A DNA stretch of 64,000 nucleotides, from NCBI GenBank assembly GCA_964574325.1, contig CAZNMY010000009.1, positions 31,595 through 95,594 on the forward strand. The letters run 5' to 3'. The notes under the pieces were generated by a model. It worked only from the letters and a program-made list of their open reading frames with translations, had not been told where the DNA came from and made no database searches. This document shows positions 42,885 to 51,770 of the stretch, in pieces (within the stretch, counting starts at the first letter, position 1; every line of letters begins with the position of its first letter). The DNA is from CAMDPA01 sp964574325. Its GTDB lineage: Bacteria; Pseudomonadota; Alphaproteobacteria; Rhizobiales; Hyphomicrobiaceae. Made by a program: the position numbers and the translations under genes.

Positions 42885-43550
42885 TCAGCGTTTGAGGCCC
42901 GTGATGCGAATACCCGCGCCGTGCACCTTGTAGCGCATGTTGATGGCGATCAGAACGGAAGTCAGCGCTTCGACCGCCGCCGCATTGACGAGCGCGCCTG
43001 CGTGCACGCCGTTGAGGCCGATATCGGCCGCGAGGCGCACCACGATCTCGCGCGCCTTCACGTCGTCACCACACACCAGCACGTCGCAATCGACGTCGTG
43101 AGCGGGATCGGCGAGCAATTCGGCCGATACGTTCTGGAATGCAGCGACCACGCGCACGTCCGTCCCCAGCAATTCCTGCACTGCCGCGACGGCCGATCCG
43201 CCGGCCGGCAATTGCACGCGCGCGACCTTCGGCGGAACGAGCGGCACGGTAGCGTCGATGAGGATCTTTCCCTCGAGCGCGTCGCGCACCTCGAGCACGG
43301 TCGACTGTTGCGCGGCATAAGGAACGGTCAACACGACGATGTCGGCCGCCGCCGCGGCATCGCGATTGGCCATGCCCGTGATGTCACCGCCACCGAGCCG
43401 TTGTTTCATCTCGTCCGCTGAAGCCGACGCCCGAGCCGCATCGCGCGAGCCGACGATCACGCGGTGCCCTGCGTTCGCCCACCTCAGGGCGAGACCGCTG
43501 CCTTCTTTGCCGGTGCCGCCGAGAATGGCGATCGTCTGCATGTCCGTCAT
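42885..43550 (-). CDS. npdG: F420-dependent NADP oxidoreductase (NpdG-like)
   Basis: 221 residues from ATG 43550, which overlaps the fbiC stop by 4 bases. A Rossmann start ILGGTGKEGSGLALRWANAGH is followed by the NADP-discriminating VIVGSRDAARA, then VVLTVPYAAQ, ILIDATVPLVPP and VAAFQNVSAELLAD, all typical of F420H2:NADP+ oxidoreductases. It would move hydride between NADPH and coenzyme F420. The overlap with FO synthase makes the F420 assignment strong. It could in principle be a related NADPH-dependent reductase, but the family match and context agree. Confidence 0.88.
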   Translation of the reverse strand: MTDMQTIAILGGTGKEGSGLALRWANAGHRVIVGSRDAARASASADEMKQRLGGGDITGMANRDAAAAADIVVLTVPYAAQQSTVLEVRDALEGKILIDATVPLVPPKVARVQLPAGGSAVAAVQELLGTDVRVVAAFQNVSAELLADPAHDVDCDVLVCGDDVKAREIVVRLAADIGLNGVHAGALVNAAAVEALTSVLIAINMRYKVHGAGIRITGLKR

Positions 43551-46000
43551 TCGTGCACCTGCATTCCGTTGTCGCGTGGCGTGGCGTGGCCGGTGAGCCG
43601 CGCGTGCCGCCCCGCTGGGGTCTGGATCGCCTCGGTGAGTGGCGCTGCCGCGTATGACTTGCGGCGCTGCTCGTCGGGGGCATGGCCATAGAGCGTCGTG
43701 CGCTGTTGCGGCGTGCGCCCGAGGCGCGAGATCATCGCATCCATCTCGGCCGGCGCGAGTTCTTGTCCATGTGCCGCACCAGCCGCCCGCGAAATGCTCT
43801 CGTTCATCAGCGTGCCGCCGAGGTCGTTGGCGCCCGCCGCGAGACAGGCAGCGACACCTTCCGCCCCCATCTTGACCCACGACACCTGGATGTTCGGAAT
43901 CAACGGATGAAGCGCGATGCGCGACACCGCATGCATCAGGATCGCCTCGCGCCACGTCGGCCCGCGGCGCGCGCGACCCTTGAAGTAGATCGGCGCTTCC
44001 ATGTGCACGAACGGCAGCGGCACCAGTTCCGTGAAGCCACCGGTCCGCGCCTGAAGTCGACGGATCGCGAGCAGGTGACGCGCCCAGTGCTGCGGTCCCT
44101 CGATGTGCCCGAACATGATCGTCGCTGTCGTTCTGAGGCCGACGCCGTGCGCGGCCGACATGATGTCGAGCCATTCCTGCGTCGTGACCTTGTCGGGGCA
44201 GATCACGGCGCGAACATCGTCGTCGAGGATTTCCGCCGCGGTGCCGGGCAGCGATCCGAGCCCGGCGTCACGCAGCCGTGCGAGGTAGTCCGCGACCGGC
44301 TGCCCGAGCGTCTGTGCCCCATGCTGAACTTCGAGCGGGGAGAACGCATGCACGTGCATTCCCGGTACGACGGACTTCACCGCGCTGAGAACCGCGAGAT
44401 AGGTGTCGCCGGTGTAGTCGGGATGAATGCCGCCCTGCATGCACACTTCGGTGGCGCCACGCGCCCACGCTTCGCTGACGCGACGGCCGATCTCCTGCGC
44501 GTCGAGATCGTAGGCAGGCCCGCGCAGATGCTGTGCGGCCTTGCCCTTCGAGAACGCGCAGAACCGGCAGCGATACGCGCACACGTTGGTGTAGTTGATG
44601 TTGCGATTGACGACATAGCGCACGGTGTCGCCCGACACGCGCCGCCGCATCGCATCGGCAGCGGATGTCACCGCTACGAAATCGTCGTCCCGCGCTGAAA
44701 ACAGCCGGACGATCTCGTCCTCCGCCAACTCCTCCCCGCGATCCGCCTTGGCCAGCAAACGGTCGAGTGACGCCGATCCGAAAGAGGGCACGGTCGAAGA
44801 TGCTGCAATCTCGGGCGCCGCTTTGCTCTCGCCGGGCGACCAGTCGCCGACGCGCGCATAACCTTCGCTGTCGGAGGCGCGCAAGATCGCAGTATGGATC
44901 GCCGGCGTGGTCCACCGCTCGAGTTCGCGCAGATATCGCGGATAGAGCGGCAGTCGCTGCACGAGCGTGCGGCCCATCTCGCGCACGTGTCGCGCCAGCG
45001 TGTCGATGTGCGGCCAGGGCGCTTCCGGGTTCACGTGGTCGAGCGTGATCGGCGAGATACCACCCCAGTCGTCGATGCCGGCGTCGATCACATCGGCGAT
45101 GAGATCGGGCGCGAGATTGGGCGGCGTCTGCACGCTGATGTGCGGCCCGAGGATGATCCGCGCAACCGCGATCGCCCAGAGCAGATCATCCGCAGGCGCA
45201 TCCGGATGGTTCGACATCCGCGTGCCCGTCTTGGCGCGGAAAGGCTGGATGATGACTTCCTGGATATGTCCAAATTCAGCGTCCAACTCAGCGATGGCGA
45301 GCAGCGCCTCGATCGTCTCCGCCCGTGTTTCGCCGATGCCGATCAGCAACCCCGTCGTGAAGGGAACAGCGAGGCGGCCGGCCTGCCGCATCGTCTCGAT
45401 GCGCGCTGCTGGCGTTTTATCGGGCGAGCCGAAATGCGGCATGCCGCGCTGGCCGAGGCGGTCCGACGCGGTCTCCAGCATCAGCCCCATCGATGCCGAT
45501 ACCGGTCGCAACTTGGCGAGGTCGGCAGCGGTCATCACGCCGGGATTGAGATGCGGCAGCAGCGTCGTCTCTGCAAGTACGCGGCCCGCCGCCTCGTGCA
45601 GGTAATCGAGCGTCGTCGCAAAACCGAGTTCGTCGAGCGCGCGCCGCGCAGCCGGATATCGAAGCTCGGGCTTGTCGCCGAGCGTGAACAGCGCCTCGGT
45701 GCAGCCGGCCTCCTGCGCGCGCCGCGCCAGCGCCACCACCTCGTCGATCCGCATGTACGCTGCATCGCCCCTCCGGGGCGGCCTCGCGAAGGTGCAGTAG
45801 TGGCAGCTGTCGCGGCACAGATGCGTGAGCGGCAGGAACACCTTGCGCGAATAGGTCAGGAGGCCGCCGAAAGCATCGTCGCGAATACCGGCCGCGCGCC
45901 GCATCAATGCGCGCGTGTCTCGTTCGGATGCCAACGCTCGGGTCTCGCCGGTATCGATCGTCGTCCGCGCCACGGCTCGGAGATCAGGCACGGGAATCAT
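43547..46000 (-). CDS. fbiC: FO synthase, fused CofG-CofH (FbiC)
   Basis: 817 residues with two radical-SAM domains. The first (about 40-385) has the cluster motif CRDSCHYC (Cys62, Cys66, Cys69) and corresponds to CofG. The second (about 455-790) has CAYRCRFC (Cys474, Cys478, Cys481) and corresponds to CofH. Together they make FO, the deazaflavin core of coenzyme F420, from tyrosine and the pyrimidine precursor of riboflavin. The fused form is the one best known from actinobacteria. The remaining F420 genes (phospholactate and glutamate ligation) are not in the window. It follows a 3-hydroxyacyl-CoA dehydrogenase by 48 bases and overlaps npdG. Confidence 0.95.
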   Translation of the reverse strand: MIPVPDLRAVARTTIDTGETRALASERDTRALMRRAAGIRDDAFGGLLTYSRKVFLPLTHLCRDSCHYCTFARPPRRGDAAYMRIDEVVALARRAQEAGCTEALFTLGDKPELRYPAARRALDELGFATTLDYLHEAAGRVLAETTLLPHLNPGVMTAADLAKLRPVSASMGLMLETASDRLGQRGMPHFGSPDKTPAARIETMRQAGRLAVPFTTGLLIGIGETRAETIEALLAIAELDAEFGHIQEVIIQPFRAKTGTRMSNHPDAPADDLLWAIAVARIILGPHISVQTPPNLAPDLIADVIDAGIDDWGGISPITLDHVNPEAPWPHIDTLARHVREMGRTLVQRLPLYPRYLRELERWTTPAIHTAILRASDSEGYARVGDWSPGESKAAPEIAASSTVPSFGSASLDRLLAKADRGEELAEDEIVRLFSARDDDFVAVTSAADAMRRRVSGDTVRYVVNRNINYTNVCAYRCRFCAFSKGKAAQHLRGPAYDLDAQEIGRRVSEAWARGATEVCMQGGIHPDYTGDTYLAVLSAVKSVVPGMHVHAFSPLEVQHGAQTLGQPVADYLARLRDAGLGSLPGTAAEILDDDVRAVICPDKVTTQEWLDIMSAAHGVGLRTTATIMFGHIEGPQHWARHLLAIRRLQARTGGFTELVPLPFVHMEAPIYFKGRARRGPTWREAILMHAVSRIALHPLIPNIQVSWVKMGAEGVAACLAAGANDLGGTLMNESISRAAGAAHGQELAPAEMDAMISRLGRTPQQRTTLYGHAPDEQRRKSYAAAPLTEAIQTPAGRHARLTGHATPRDNGMQVHE

Positions 46001-46048
46001 CTCGGCATTGCACTCCAGGTTGCGCGGTGGGCTTTCCGATCCGGGGCA

Positions 46049-47596
46049 TCATGCCCGTTCCGTGCCGTTGGGCGCAAGCAGCGACAGCCCGAGCATCGCT
46101 CGGCGCTTCAGCCACGGCGAAGGCCGGTAGCGCGGATCGCGATAGAAATCCTCGAGCCGCTCCAGGATATGCAACACGGCTCCAGGCCCGAGCTTGTCGC
46201 CCCACGCGAGCGGCCCCATCGGATAGCCCAGACCGAGCTTCGTGCCCTTGTCGATGTCGGCGGGGCTCGCGACACCCCGGCTGGCAACCTGGCACGCGAC
46301 GTTTATGATGTGCGCCACGATCCGCTGCGCGACGAACCCGGGGCTGTCGTCGATCAGGATGGCGGGCGTTCCATCGGCCGACATCAAGCCTTGCGCGGCT
46401 TGCGCATAGGAGGGCTCGGTGGCCGGCGACACCATAACGGTACGCGGCCCGCCGAGTCCGAACATCATGTCGACGGCAACGGTGCGCGCGGGATCGAGTT
46501 CCAGGTCGCACACGGCCGTCGTCAGATCCCAGCCGACGGGCGTGATGACGATCAGCGCTTCGGATGGCGGCGCCGCCGAGCGGTCGACGCCGATGCCCTG
46601 CTCCGAAATATAGGCGGTCAGGTCCGCCGTGAAATGCGGACACGCGGTACTCGGCGCGACCCAGACGAGCTTCGGTCGCGCGGATGATGCTGCGGCGGCC
46701 GGCGGTTCCACGCGCTTGCCCTTGTCGTAGGCATACCAGCCCAGCCCGTTCTTCTGGCCGTAGAGCCCGCCCGTCACGCGCAACTTCAACTCAGGGCCAG
46801 TCGCATACATCGGCTCGCCGAAGAACTGCCCCCAGATGCTCTCCATCGCCGCCACCGAGATGTCCGAGCCGATCAGGTCGAGCAGCGCGAACGGCCCGAG
46901 CCGGAAGCCCGGCGCGCCCGTCATGATGCGATCGACCTCGTGGAACGCCGCGACACGTTCCGCCACAATGCGCCCTGCTTCCGGCACGTAGGCGCGCCCG
47001 ACGTGGTTGACGATGAAGCCGGGACTGTCCACCGAAACCGCGGGCTCGCGCCCCATCCGCTTCGCCAGCGCGACGAGCGCGTCTGTCACGTCGGGCGCGG
47101 TGGCGAGGCCGGGGATGATCTCGACGAGCTTCATCAGCGGCACGGGATTGAAGAAGTGCATCCCCGCCGTGCGGTCGCGCTTTTCGCAAACAGCTGCGAT
47201 CGCGGTAACCGAAAGCGACGACGTATTGGTGGCGATGATCGTGTCGGGCCCTGCGGCGGCCTCGAGCGCCTTGAACAGGTTTCGCTTGGCGGCGAGATCC
47301 TCGTAGATGGCCTCGATGACGACATCGCAGCGAGCGGCTTCCGCGAGGTCCGCGGCGACGGACACGCGGGCCGCCATGGCCGCAGCAGCATCGGCCGTGA
47401 TCGTGCCCTTCTCGGCTTGCCGCGCGATCATCTTCTCGACGAACGCGCGCGCCGCTTCACCCGCTCCCGGGTTGGCGTCGAAGATGCGGACGGTGATGCC
47501 GCCTTCGGCCGCCACCTGTGCGATGCCGCGTCCCATCGTTCCCGCGCCGATGACGCCGAGCGAAAGGGTGGGAGAGGCGATGTCGGGTATCGGCAT
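46049..47596 (-). CDS. 3-hydroxyacyl-CoA dehydrogenase, two-unit type
   Basis: 515 residues from ATG 47596. The Rossmann motif GVIGAGTMGRGIAQVAAEGG, the binding loop DVVIEAIYEDLAAK, NTSSLSVTAIA, the catalytic HFFNPVPLMKLVEI, and the helical domain (SPGFIVNHVGRAYV) define the first unit (about 1-290). A second, degenerate dehydrogenase unit with its own helical part (DSPGFVAQRIVAHIINVACQ, then GTKLGLGYPMGPL) fills the rest. This double layout is that of PaaH/PaaC-type and 3-hydroxybutyryl-CoA dehydrogenases acting in phenylacetate or fatty-acid breakdown. It lies 48 bases before fbiC, so the two may be co-transcribed; no functional link is known. Confidence 0.88.
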   Translation of the reverse strand: MPIPDIASPTLSLGVIGAGTMGRGIAQVAAEGGITVRIFDANPGAGEAARAFVEKMIARQAEKGTITADAAAAMAARVSVAADLAEAARCDVVIEAIYEDLAAKRNLFKALEAAAGPDTIIATNTSSLSVTAIAAVCEKRDRTAGMHFFNPVPLMKLVEIIPGLATAPDVTDALVALAKRMGREPAVSVDSPGFIVNHVGRAYVPEAGRIVAERVAAFHEVDRIMTGAPGFRLGPFALLDLIGSDISVAAMESIWGQFFGEPMYATGPELKLRVTGGLYGQKNGLGWYAYDKGKRVEPPAAAASSARPKLVWVAPSTACPHFTADLTAYISEQGIGVDRSAAPPSEALIVITPVGWDLTTAVCDLELDPARTVAVDMMFGLGGPRTVMVSPATEPSYAQAAQGLMSADGTPAILIDDSPGFVAQRIVAHIINVACQVASRGVASPADIDKGTKLGLGYPMGPLAWGDKLGPGAVLHILERLEDFYRDPRYRPSPWLKRRAMLGLSLLAPNGTERA

Positions 47597-47992
47597 GATG
47601 TTCCTGATGTCGTTGTGTCGCGTACGGGCCGCATACATTCACAAATGCAACGCAGCGAACTCGGCCTCGTCGTGAACGTCCCGGCCTTCCTTCAGCGCCG
47701 GCAGGATCTTCTCGACGAGTTACCCTGCGCCATGGGGATGCACTATAACAGCCCTACCGGCACGCGCGAACGGTGCCTGCGCCATGGCACCGAGGCCGTT
47801 CCGAAAAATAGCCACTACCACTTCAGCTCCGGCCTCTCGGTTCTCCTCCCCCCATCGTGGGGGAGGTGGCCCGTAGGGCCGGAGGGGGGAAGCCGAACGA
47901 AAATCAGGTGAGGGGGCTCCCCCACCCCCGCCCCATGCCCACGAGGGGGAGGGGGAAAGTCGATTTTCGATTCTGTTGTTGTTCCGAGCGTC
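47597..47992. repeat. Non-coding gap with GC-rich palindromic repeats
   Basis: The 396 bases between the dehydrogenase start and the M16 stop hold no credible gene. From about 47843 to 47965 the sequence is a set of GC-rich hairpins: CTCCCCC / GGGGGAG arms at 47846-47865, GGCCC-GTA-GGGCC just after, then C- and G-runs around 47910-47960. Such intergenic elements are common in rhizobia-like genomes. They could end transcription of the M16 run but have no T-tract. Confidence 0.65.
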
Positions 47993-49417
47993 CTAGGGCT
48001 TGGGCTTGCGGCAGCCTTTGGCCTCTTCGGCGCTTCGCACGACGCAGGATGCGCCGAGCCCTTCGGCGCTGGGCGTGACGATGACCGTCACGAACGCCTC
48101 GGGTGCTGGAAACTTCTCCGCGATGAAGCGGTTGAGCGCGGCCCGATCGGTGCCGCCGACGCGGGCCTCGTAGGTGTAGACTTCGGAGATGTCGCGGCTG
48201 GCGAGCTGCATGCCGATCACGATGCCGTTGGCGCGCGCGGGCTCGTCGATGGCGTCTCGGAACCCGGTGACCATGCGCGAAGTGGTGTCGCTCAGCTCCG
48301 CTTGCGTGACGCCCTCACTCCGCCATTTCGCATAGACCTCCCTCAGTGCATCCAGCGACGCTTTGACCTGTCGGTTGTCGACCGCGGAGCGCAGTGAGAT
48401 CAGCCGCTTGCCCGGCCCGACCAGCATCATCCCGGCACTCGCGCCGTAGGTGGAGCCGAGGCTCGCGCGCACGCCCTGCCAGAGCCGGCCGTTGCTGCCG
48501 CTGAGCACGGCTGTCGCGATCTGCGCCGTTTCGACGTCGCGCCCCTGGCGGATGCCGGTGAGCCCGACGAGCAGCACGGTGGACTGCGGCGTGTCGTGCT
48601 CGACGACGATGGTGCTGCCGTCGATCACGACGTCCGGCCAGTCACGTGGCGTCAGCGGCGCCAGAACGGGCAAGTCCGCGAAAGCATCGTCGATGATGGC
48701 GGCGGCTTCCCCCTTCGCGATCCGCCCCGACGCGGCAAGTCTCAGGCGCGAGCGGTCGAGCGAAGCTTCCCGCCAGAGCGCGAGGTCGTCACGACCGATC
48801 CGATCGAACCGTTTGGGGTCGAAGCGGCGCGTCATCGGATGATCGCCGAGTGCGAACCACAACGCCGCCCGCGATGCGATCGTTTCGGCGCGCGAGGCCG
48901 CTTGTGCATCGCTGCCGCCGGCGCGTTGCTTGAGGCGTTCGAGCAACCGCTCGCTCGGCCGCGCGCCCTTCAACGCGGAAGCGACGAGCGCCATCGATGC
49001 CGCCAGCGTCGCCGTCGGCGCGCGCACGTTGCCCGAGGTCGAATACGGTCCGAACGAAATCGATGCCGTCGCGGTGAGATCCTTGAGGCGTTCGACGAAC
49101 TCGGTCTGGCCGGCACCGTCCGCGCCCTGCATCACGAGCGACGCGCCCAGCTCCCTGAAGCCTTCCTTGCCCGGTGTGGTCACTCCCCAGATGTCGCGCA
49201 TGCCGAAGCTGATCGCGGCGAACGGCGTCGACGGCTTTTCGCGATATTGGAACACGAGGCCCTTGGGCGTCTTGACGGTCTCGAAGTGCAACAGCGGCGG
49301 CGTGTCCGCGCGCGAGGCCCCTGCCGGCAGGCCGAGAAGCAGGGCTGCGAGCCCGGCGGCGGCGATGCGCCGGCACCCCGAAATCCGGCACCCCGTAGTC
49401 AGGTTTCTGATCCTCAT
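47993..49417 (-). CDS. M16-family peptidase-like protein lacking the zinc motif
   Basis: 474 residues with a signal peptide (IAAAGLAALLLGLPAGASRA). Two M16 domains are visible by fold (LVFQYREKPSTPFAAISFGMRD, GFRELGASLVMQGADG and, later, QSTVLLVGLTGIRQGRD, then GRLWQGVRASLGSTYGASAG). The HxxEH zinc motif expected after the first strands is absent; FRELGASLVM stands in its place. It is therefore a non-catalytic partner, as in two-gene M16B pairs where one subunit carries zinc and the other completes the chamber. Its start overlaps the end of the active subunit gene by 4 bases. Confidence 0.87.
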   Translation of the reverse strand: MRIRNLTTGCRISGCRRIAAAGLAALLLGLPAGASRADTPPLLHFETVKTPKGLVFQYREKPSTPFAAISFGMRDIWGVTTPGKEGFRELGASLVMQGADGAGQTEFVERLKDLTATASISFGPYSTSGNVRAPTATLAASMALVASALKGARPSERLLERLKQRAGGSDAQAASRAETIASRAALWFALGDHPMTRRFDPKRFDRIGRDDLALWREASLDRSRLRLAASGRIAKGEAAAIIDDAFADLPVLAPLTPRDWPDVVIDGSTIVVEHDTPQSTVLLVGLTGIRQGRDVETAQIATAVLSGSNGRLWQGVRASLGSTYGASAGMMLVGPGKRLISLRSAVDNRQVKASLDALREVYAKWRSEGVTQAELSDTTSRMVTGFRDAIDEPARANGIVIGMQLASRDISEVYTYEARVGGTDRAALNRFIAEKFPAPEAFVTVIVTPSAEGLGASCVVRSAEEAKGCRKPKP

Positions 49418-50925
49418 CGTGTGTCGATCCTGCCGGCTGAAAATTGCGGCGGCGTTTCGGCGGGCGTCGGCATCGTCCCGCCGATCGGACCGGGCCGGCC
49501 GCCGGCCACTGCCGCAGCACCCGGCAGCATGATGCCCGCCACTTCGCGGCCCGGCCCCGCGACGAGCGAGAGCAGCCGGTTGACGCTGGTCGCGGTCACC
49601 TTTTCGAGATCGCTGCCCCTTTGCTGCCAGGCTTCGTGATCGTAGTGCGCCGACAGCCAGTTCGTCAGGGCCTGGGCATAGAGTGCGGGTTGATGGGTGA
49701 GCAGTGCGCGCTCGTTCCGGATCCTCATCTTCAGCCGGTCGACGATCTCGTCGGGCAACCCCTTGCGCGCGAGTTCCGCGATATAGACGCGCGCGGCCGC
49801 GATCGCCTTATCCGGATCGACGCCGCTCGCCGGCACGCCCGAGAACGAAATCCTGAATGCTCCGGTTCGCACCCGGCTCAGGGACAGGCGGGCATCGGTT
49901 ACGAGGTTGTCGCGTTCGACCAGGATTTCGCTGGGACTGTCGGTGAGGCGGCTCGACAGGAAGCCGCCCACAACGCTCAGCGCCGCGTCGTTCTCTTTCC
50001 GCTGACTTTCGCTTTCATCGATGGTGACGATGCGTTCCAGATAGAGCCCGGTCTGTCGCGCATCCCTTTCGGTGGAGCGCAGCGAGCGGCTGCCGGCCTC
50101 GTAGGTACGCGGAACTTTCCAGCCGTGCGGCGGCAGGGTTTTGGTCGGCAAAGGCGCGATGTGACGAGCGACGAGTGCCTCCACGCTCGCTTTGTCGATC
50201 GGCCCGTGCAGCACGATCGCCGCATTGTTGGGGGCATACCAGCGATCGTGAAACGCCTTGGCTGCTTCCGGCGTGAACGCCTTGATCGTCTCTGGCGATC
50301 CGATCACGCGCTGGCCGAGCGGATCGCCCGGCATCAGCGCCAGATTGAGCGCGACGCCGAAGCGGGCGAATGGATTGCGGCCGGTGTTCTGCTGGTACTC
50401 CTGCAGCACGACGTTGCGTTCGCGCTCCGCCTGGGCCTGCTCGACGCGCAACCCGCTCAGCATTCCCGCGAAGTAGCCGAGAAGCTTGTCGAGGTTCTGC
50501 GCGTTGCTGTCGGGCTTGGAGGGGAAGCGCTGGAAGTAGACGGTGGTGCGATGCGTGGTCCAGCCGTTGCCCGAGCCGTCGGAAAAGAATGCGACCTTGG
50601 CCTTGTGGTCGTTGTCGCGGTTGATGAACAGCAGGTGCTCGAGATAGTGGGCGATGCCCCGGCACTGGCCGTCGGCCTCATCGGCGCATCCCGCCTTGAC
50701 GATCAGCCACCCGGTGATCGAACGCGCGCTGGGGTCGGGGACGACGAACACGTTGTCCGCGACACGGACCTCGGGTGTGGCAGCCCGCGTCGCACCGGCG
50801 TTTGGGGTCTGCGCGGCTGATGGTGCTGCCGCGAAGATCGAGGCTAGCACCGCCGCCAGCACCATGGCCGAAACCATGGCCAGTGACCCCGGCGTCATCC
50901 TCCCGAAAGCCTGGCGGAAATTCAT
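49414..50925 (-). CDS. M16-family zinc peptidase, active subunit
   Basis: 503 residues from ATG 50925; six codons upstream could be used instead. A signal/anchor region (AMVSAMVLAAVLASIFAAAPSAAQ) precedes the M16 domain, with the inverted zinc motif HYLEH (His93, Glu96, His97) and the distal glutamate in NVVLQEYQQ (Glu176). The second domain contains RTGAFRISFSGVPASGVD. It is probably a periplasmic peptidase working as a heterodimer with the zinc-less product of the overlapping downstream gene. It lies 57 bases after the HAD phosphatase gene. Confidence 0.9.
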   Translation of the reverse strand: MNFRQAFGRMTPGSLAMVSAMVLAAVLASIFAAAPSAAQTPNAGATRAATPEVRVADNVFVVPDPSARSITGWLIVKAGCADEADGQCRGIAHYLEHLLFINRDNDHKAKVAFFSDGSGNGWTTHRTTVYFQRFPSKPDSNAQNLDKLLGYFAGMLSGLRVEQAQAERERNVVLQEYQQNTGRNPFARFGVALNLALMPGDPLGQRVIGSPETIKAFTPEAAKAFHDRWYAPNNAAIVLHGPIDKASVEALVARHIAPLPTKTLPPHGWKVPRTYEAGSRSLRSTERDARQTGLYLERIVTIDESESQRKENDAALSVVGGFLSSRLTDSPSEILVERDNLVTDARLSLSRVRTGAFRISFSGVPASGVDPDKAIAAARVYIAELARKGLPDEIVDRLKMRIRNERALLTHQPALYAQALTNWLSAHYDHEAWQQRGSDLEKVTATSVNRLLSLVAGPGREVAGIMLPGAAAVAGGRPGPIGGTMPTPAETPPQFSAGRIDTR

Positions 50926-50982
50926 GGGATGCTCCCGTCGCACTTCTCTCTGACCCGGGCGAAGGCCCCGCGGGGCATTGAG

Positions 50983-51552
50983 TTATACCGCCAAAAGCGT
51001 TTCGAGCCAGGAGGGAACGCCGGAGAGATCGGGGAAACGCTCGAACTGCGGCCCACCGTCGAACGATACGACGGCGTTGCCGATCAGCCCGAGCGCGCCG
51101 ACGCCCGCGGCGTGGCCAGCCAGGATATCGACCGCTTTGTCGCCGAGCATCGCCGACGCCGCGAGATCGATTCCGAGATCGTCCCGTGCCGCCAGCAGCA
51201 TTCCCGGCCTGGGCTTGCGCCAGGGGTGGTCCGCCGCCCGGTAGCGCTCCTCGATCGCATCGGGATGGAATGGGCAATGATAAACAGCGGCGAGCGCCGC
51301 CCCTTCGCGCTCGAACCGCTCGCGCATGAAGGCCGTGACCGCGAAGAAATCGTCTTCGGTGTAGTTACCAAGCCCGATGCCCGATTGGTTCGTGACCACG
51401 ACGATCGGCATGTCCAGCCGTATCGCGGTGCGGGCGACATCGAAGATGCCGGGCATCCACTCGAAGTCTTCACGACGGCTGACGAAAACTCGGTCGACGT
51501 TGATGACGCCGTCGCGGTCGAGAAGCAGGGCTGGTCGCGTTTGCATCGGCAT
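50983..51552 (-). CDS. HAD-IIIA phosphatase, D-glycero-D-manno-heptose-1,7-bisphosphatase-like
   Basis: 189 residues. HAD motif I is LLLDRDGVIN (nucleophile Asp12, acid Asp14), motif II is VVVTNQSGIGLG, the lysine is in WRKPRPGMLL, and motif III is MLGDKAVDI. These match GmhB and the related histidinol-phosphatase branch. The zinc-binding loop is only partly kept: CPFHP is present but the second Cys pair is missing. GmhB dephosphorylates heptose bisphosphate for LPS core; a sugar-dehydratase-like gene is near, but no other heptose gene is seen. ATG 51546 is a second possible start. Confidence 0.78.
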   Translation of the reverse strand: MPMQTRPALLLDRDGVINVDRVFVSRREDFEWMPGIFDVARTAIRLDMPIVVVTNQSGIGLGNYTEDDFFAVTAFMRERFEREGAALAAVYHCPFHPDAIEERYRAADHPWRKPRPGMLLAARDDLGIDLAASAMLGDKAVDILAGHAAGVGALGLIGNAVVSFDGGPQFERFPDLSGVPSWLETLLAV

Positions 51553-51697
51553 GGGCGACGCGGAAAAGATGACAGCACGCGCTTGAAGTCAAGTGTGGCA
51601 GGCCAATTCCAAGGCGCGATCGCGCACCGGCGACCTGCGCGACCTATGGCGCAGGCCGCGCCTCTTGCAATCCTCGCCATGCCGCGTCCTGATGCTC

Positions 51698-51730
<33 letters not shown>

Positions 51731-51770
51731 GACCTGCGACGAGCCGCAATCGACGAGGAAGCACGTCCCC

